A stretch of DNA of 10,383 bases from Planctomycetaceae bacterium (GTDB lineage Bacteria > Planctomycetota > Planctomycetia > Planctomycetales > Planctomycetaceae): NCBI GenBank assembly GCA_029259875.1, contig JAJDEK010000072.1, positions 1-10,383 of the forward strand. Direction: 5' to 3'. The translations under genes were made by a program, and so were the position numbers. The notes beneath the pieces are model-generated. The model searched no databases. It was not told where the DNA came from and was given only the letters and a program-made list of their open reading frames with translations. Position 1 is the stretch's first letter. The number at the start of each line of letters is the position of its first letter. Shown piece by piece: positions 8,301 to 10,383 of this stretch.

Positions 8301-8913
8301 CTAGAGGCAGCCCCATTTTATTGGCTAGATCGACGGTTCCTTCCAGACACTGTTTTTGAATTTCCAAACCCGCATTCTGAATTTCCATATAAACGCGGTC
8401 GCCAAATACTTTCTCATACCAGGCGCATAGTTTTTCTGCTTCCTCCCAATCTTCTCCGAGAATACGGTGCGACAATTCACCCGCAGCACAGCCAGTCAGC
8501 AGGATGAGACCTTCACTATGTGCTTCCAGGATTTCCTTGTCGATGCGGGGTTTGTAATAAAAACCTTCAAGATAAGAGGTTGAAGAGAGCTTAATCAGAT
8601 TTTCAAAGCCCTTGCGGTTTTGTGCCAGCAAAGTCAGGTGAAAGCTGGCTTCTCTCATCCGCGAGGCCCCTTTTTCGAACCGGCTGCGGGGGGCGATGTA
8701 GGCTTCTAACCCTAAGATTGGATTGACTTCCTGGCTGCGGCATTGCTGATAAAAGTCCATCGCACCATACAAATTGCCGTGATCAGTGATCGCGAGCGAA
8801 TTCATACCGGCCTCTTTGACTTTGCTCACCATTTCCGGTATGCGGCTGGCGCCATCCAGCATACTAAAGTGCGTATGACAATGTAGATGAGCAAAAGGGC
8901 GTGGGTCGCTCAT
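5398..8913 (-). CDS. dnaE: DNA polymerase III subunit alpha
   Basis: 1171 residues, close to the E. coli length of about 1160. It is the catalytic subunit of the replicative polymerase, acting in the cytoplasm at the fork with the sliding clamp and clamp loader. The order is: PHP domain (about 5-280), with HLHCH (9-13), TDHGN (43-47), E70, H92, C142 and D209/H211; polymerase core with GSACG (361-365), the catalytic pair in PDIDIDF (D401, D403) and the third Asp in KMDFLG (D553); finger region to about 790, with GFNKSHSTAYG (744-754); helix-hairpin-helix region around 820-880; clamp-binding motif QKSLF (908-912); OB fold at about 983-1070; short C-terminal domain ending in a basic tail. The PHP metal ligands look complete, unlike those of E. 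coli. The start gives MSDPRPFAHLHCH, the usual family beginning; its Shine-Dalgarno is weak. The last 15 codons overlap an inverted repeat. Confidence 0.98.
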   Translation of the reverse strand: MSDPRPFAHLHCHTHFSMLDGASRIPEMVSKVKEAGMNSLAITDHGNLYGAMDFYQQCRSQEVNPILGLEAYIAPRSRFEKGASRMREASFHLTLLAQNRKGFENLIKLSSTSYLEGFYYKPRIDKEILEAHSEGLILLTGCAAGELSHRILGEDWEEAEKLCAWYEKVFGDRVYMEIQNAGLEIQKQCLEGTVDLANKMGLPLVATNDAHYVDQKDAFAQDVLLCVSTRSVVTDEKRMKMTGDQFFVRTQDEMYNAFPGLEDAVARTQELAERVDIQMSDTKYYPVFQPPDEMTDTQYLRKLCEEQLPLKYGEELTQAHWDRLNLELGVIQQMGYDSYFLIVWDFVQFAENEKIPCTARGSACGAIVAFLLGMSQVCPLKYDLLFERFLDPSRSEPPDIDIDFCRDRRQLVIDYTKQKYGEHSVAQIGTFGTLKAKAAIRDVGRALGVPLARVNEIAKMIPETLGIKLKDALKESPDLQAAYDQDPEIKQLLDLAMQLEGLSRSAGTHAAGVVVADLPLSEVVPLQTITGKTDIITQWDGPTVESVGLLKMDFLGLRNLTILDKAVQNVKKHCNIDINPHKLPLDDKETFALLQRGETKGIFQLESGGMRDLLTKMRPDKFEDIIATSALYRPGPLEGGMVMQYVDVKNDRIPIPKVHPIVDEILNETYGVMVYQEQVMRILNRVGGIELSAAYRCIKAISKKKLKTIAEFKDQYISGAKERGVDEKLATDLFDMIEKFAGYGFNKSHSTAYGGVAYATAYLKAHYPKEFMAALLSCGMESHERINEHVDDCRRMKLEVLPPDVNRSDVEFSVDGEKIRFGMGAIKGVGEQALEEIVKEREENGPFLSIFNLCERVDPKSLNKSTLEILIKAGALDSLGGHQAQLMLTVERAVQSAINLHRDRARGQKSLFDDDPVDDDVESSDTALLPEADEWPRAQKLAAEKEVFGFYLTSHPLAEVGDALTKYSQHKTNELSEMEDREEVILAGMISSIKNAATKKASKNGHTRYVNFDLEDPHGLVRCIMWPEQFARIGEKVKLEEMVIIKGKIDKRGREPNVVVDQLFTLNDARKQFTDRLAVNFKRGVHTRQDMVNVHDILSQFPGQTEVILVVDSVDHEKPDTHLRYVLNPPGNLRVSCSQEFESQLSAVIGESHIHFHTANKKKSMNGSVGR
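5408..5452. repeat. 10-bp perfect inverted repeat at the 3' end of dnaE
   Basis: ACACTTCCAT (5408-5417) and ATGGAAGTGT (5443-5452) are exact reverse complements separated by 25 bases. They lie in the last 18 codons of dnaE, ending 7 bases before its stop codon. The loop holds a run of seven T on the plus strand (A7 in the mRNA, 5430-5424), which encodes part of a KKK stretch. It could form a hairpin at the end of the dnaE message. No T-run follows on the minus strand, so simple intrinsic termination is not indicated. Confidence 0.55.
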
Positions 8914-9027
8914 AATATTCCGTGCTCCCGTCTATTTGGATGCCATCCAGGCAGTGATCAGCTTGAGCTGTGAGAGATTTTTATGCTGGAAACTGGAGAG
9001 AATTCTTCAACAGCTTCCCTACTGAAG

Positions 9028-9055
9028 AGTGTATTTGGATTATCTGATTTGTCAA
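9028..9055 (-). promoter_or_regulatory. Candidate sigma-70-type promoter for dnaE
   Basis: The minus strand has a perfect TTGACA (9055-9050), then 16 bases, then TACACT (9033-9028), which matches four of six positions of TATAAT. The transcript would carry a leader of roughly 105 bases. The -35 box lies inside the dyad TGATT-TGTC-AATCA (9045-9058), so a regulator could cover it. This is the best promoter-like match in the window but is unproven. Confidence 0.42.
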
Positions 9056-9189
9056 TCAACCCAGTGGTTTTGAGATTTTGGTTTTTGATATGTACGATAA
9101 TTGATATCGACCCGAAATAAAACCATTTAGCCTGGAACTTGAATCGAAATAAGTCGCTACTTGCCGTGGTTGTATTTAAAAGCGTGGAA

Positions 9190-9480
9190 TCAGCCGATCC
9201 AGAGATTGATGTACCAGTTCACCCCGTCAGAAATGGGTGGAACATACTCACAGACGAATAAGAGTGGCATGTAGAAGGCAGCGAAGAATGGGGGGCTCAT
9301 AGAATTATAGGAAGCATACCATTGCCAGAAGAAAGGGCCTATAGAAAGCACATAGAGTGTTAACAAGACTGTCACTTGAATCAGTGAGCTGATCAGATAA
9401 CGCCGCAATGACCGCTTTTTGGGAGCTGCCTGCTGTTCTAATTCGGGCTGTACTTGTTGTGGAGTGGTTTCACTTTCCAT
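9190..9480 (-). CDS. Small membrane protein with two predicted membrane segments, function unknown
   Basis: 96 residues. The N-terminal 20 residues are polar and Gln/Glu-rich, followed by a basic KKRSLRR (21-27). Hydrophobic segments follow at about 28-50 (YLISSLIQVTVLLTLYVLSI) and 64-82 (PFFAAFYMPLLFVCEYV). By the positive-inside rule the basic stretch suggests a cytoplasmic N-terminus, giving an N-in/C-in hairpin. The stretch between the helices is aromatic (FFWQWYASYNS), and the protein ends GVNWYINLWIG. Short proteins with a similar LYVLSIGP motif and a Trp-rich end occur, as far as I recall, in other planctomycetes; no function is known to me. The Shine-Dalgarno is poor. The frame is supported by the coherent topology rather than by homology that I can verify. 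It stands alone between two gaps of 114 and 276 bases. Confidence 0.75.
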   Translation of the reverse strand: MESETTPQQVQPELEQQAAPKKRSLRRYLISSLIQVTVLLTLYVLSIGPFFWQWYASYNSMSPPFFAAFYMPLLFVCEYVPPISDGVNWYINLWIG

Positions 9481-9516
9481 ATCTGGTATTGTATCCGCCG
9501 CAGGTGATCCGGGTCA

Positions 9517-9577
9517 AACGCTAAAGTAGCCTTCAATTTTGATTGGATCATTAATTCACACCTAATTCATTAGCGTT
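9517..9577. repeat. 8-bp inverted repeat flanking the epimerase 3' gap
   Basis: AACGCTAA (9517-9524) and TTAGCGTT (9570-9577) are exact reverse complements 45 bases apart in the gap between the epimerase gene and the small membrane protein gene. With such a long loop this is weak evidence for a hairpin. It encloses the 7-4-7 direct repeat. Confidence 0.3.
9552..9569. promoter_or_regulatory. 7-4-7 direct repeat, possible response-regulator site
   Basis: TAATTCA occurs twice with a CACC spacer, giving an 11-bp period, about one turn of the helix. On the minus strand it reads TGAATTA-GGTG-TGAATTA and lies 72-89 bases upstream of the small membrane protein start. Tandem 7-bp sites with 4-bp spacers are the arrangement used by OmpR/PhoB-family regulators, although the sequence is not the Pho box. 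Chance is possible in AT-rich DNA. Confidence 0.3.
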
Positions 9578-9594
9578 AAGAACGATCAAGCAGT

Positions 9595-10383
9595 CTACGG
9601 GATTTTTTGGTTTTGGCGAAACCAGTCGATGGTTTCTGTCATGGCTTCTTGAAAGGTTTTATTGGGATGGTAGTTCAGCTCTAATTGTGCTTTTTGTGTG
9701 CTAAAATCTAAATTTAATCCCAGAAATTTAATGCATGCCTGAGAGAGAATCGGCGCCTGTTTTTTTCCTAATAATCTCCAGAGACCTTCCAGAATCCGAG
9801 TCAGACTGCGTGCGACTGGGAGTGGAATGACTTTGTTTGGCTCTTTATATTCAGCCAGTTTTGCAATGGTGGAGATGAATTCTCTTTTGCTGGCCAGAGT
9901 CACATCAGTAATGTTATATGTTTGACCAACGGCATCTTCATTTGAGAATGCTAGAAAGATGGCATCCACCAGATGTTCAACGTATGTGTTGTTCATTAAT
10001 TGATCTGGTGAACCGAGGTAAGCGAACTGTCCCGATTTCAAGCGTTCCATGATGCGAGGTAAAACCGTGCGGTCACGCGGACCATAAATAAATCCGGGCC
10101 GCAGAATCGTAAAAGGAATTGATTGTCGTTGCAGAAGTTGTTCCGCTTCGATTTTGCTGAGGGTGTAACCATCGATGCCCGACGCGCGGAGTGGTTCTGT
10201 TTCATCTGTGCCATAATGATCGCGGGCCTCGTAAACTCCCAGAGAACTGATGTGAATCAAATGTTTGATCAGACTTTGTTCTTGAAGTGCTGACAATAAA
10301 TGCCCGAATCCGATAACGTTTGTCTTGCGGTATTCATCGACACTTCCCCAGTCACCTACTTTGGCGGCAGTATGGACAACGAT
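9595..10383 (-). CDS. NAD-dependent epimerase/dehydratase (extended SDR) family protein, partial (N-terminus beyond right edge)
   Basis: 262 residues are visible. The frame is open to the right edge, so the start and the glycine-rich Rossmann motif lie outside. The fragment begins IVVHTAAKVGDWGS, the cofactor-contact strand of extended short-chain dehydrogenases. Then come the catalytic Ser segment HISSLGVY (44-51) and the Y73-T-L-S-K77 Tyr/Lys pair, completing the catalytic triad. ILRPGFIYGPRD and NNTYVEHLVDAIFLAF are the substrate-side motifs common in this family. HTAAKVGDWG resembles the 3-beta-hydroxysteroid/sterol-4-carboxylate dehydrogenase-like branch (which includes OleD-type enzymes) more than the sugar-nucleotide epimerases, but this is inference. 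The substrate is unknown. A short frame starting at TTG 10296 would be internal and is not the real start, because conserved sequence continues upstream of it. Confidence 0.9.
   Translation of the reverse strand: MVVHTAAKVGDWGSVDEYRKTNVIGFGHLLSALQEQSLIKHLIHISSLGVYEARDHYGTDETEPLRASGIDGYTLSKIEAEQLLQRQSIPFTILRPGFIYGPRDRTVLPRIMERLKSGQFAYLGSPDQLMNNTYVEHLVDAIFLAFSNEDAVGQTYNITDVTLASKREFISTIAKLAEYKEPNKVIPLPVARSLTRILEGLWRLLGKKQAPILSQACIKFLGLNLDFSTQKAQLELNYHPNKTFQEAMTETIDWFRQNQKIP

Noticed and set aside
10297..10383. The TTG at 10296 as the start of the epimerase gene
   Set aside because: The frame continues upstream to the window edge with conserved family sequence (VVHTAAKVGDWG), so the TTG is an internal leucine codon.
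1..10383. Mobile element, CRISPR array, tRNA/rRNA or defence system
   Set aside because: No transposase, integrase, regularly spaced repeats, terminal repeats, tRNA-like cloverleaf or known defence domain was seen on either strand.

Overview
The window looks like chromosomal DNA from a planctomycete, most likely of the Planctomycetaceae/Gimesia-Rubinisphaera kind. The main clue is the gene cut by the left edge: a DUF1559-type prepilin-like protein with N-terminal [20 protein letters not shown], a CPSDP motif and a DGTSNI motif. This family is strongly expanded in Planctomycetes. A squalene-hopene cyclase and small membrane or secreted proteins of planctomycete style fit this. The genus is an inference; no rRNA or other marker is present.

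All seven genes lie on the minus strand, so transcription runs from right to left. In that order they are: an NAD-dependent epimerase/dehydratase family protein whose N-terminus lies beyond the right edge (9595-10383); a 96-residue protein with two membrane segments (9190-9480); the DNA polymerase III alpha subunit dnaE (5398-8913); a 202-residue exported protein with a lipocalin-like C-terminal domain (4655-5263); biotin synthase bioB (3370-4428); squalene-hopene cyclase shc (1020-3173); and the DUF1559 prepilin-like gene (1-698, C-terminus beyond the left edge). Gaps of 114 to 321 bases separate every pair, and several hold a plausible promoter or hairpin. They therefore look like single-gene units facing the same way rather than one operon.

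The functions are mixed: replication (dnaE), cofactor synthesis (bioB), hopanoid membrane lipid synthesis (shc), and surface or envelope proteins. No shared pathway links the neighbours. shc stands without squalene-synthesis (hpnCDE) or other hpn genes in the window, and bioB stands without other bio genes.

I see no mobile element, CRISPR array, tRNA, rRNA or phage gene, and nothing that amounts to a new multi-gene system. The points worth a second look are local: a perfect 14-bp palindrome next to the shc ribosome binding site, a roughly 45-residue extra segment in the cyclase, an intact PHP metal site in DnaE, a 10-bp inverted repeat and A7 run at the very end of dnaE, several intergenic hairpins, and a 7-4-7 direct repeat upstream of the small membrane protein gene.
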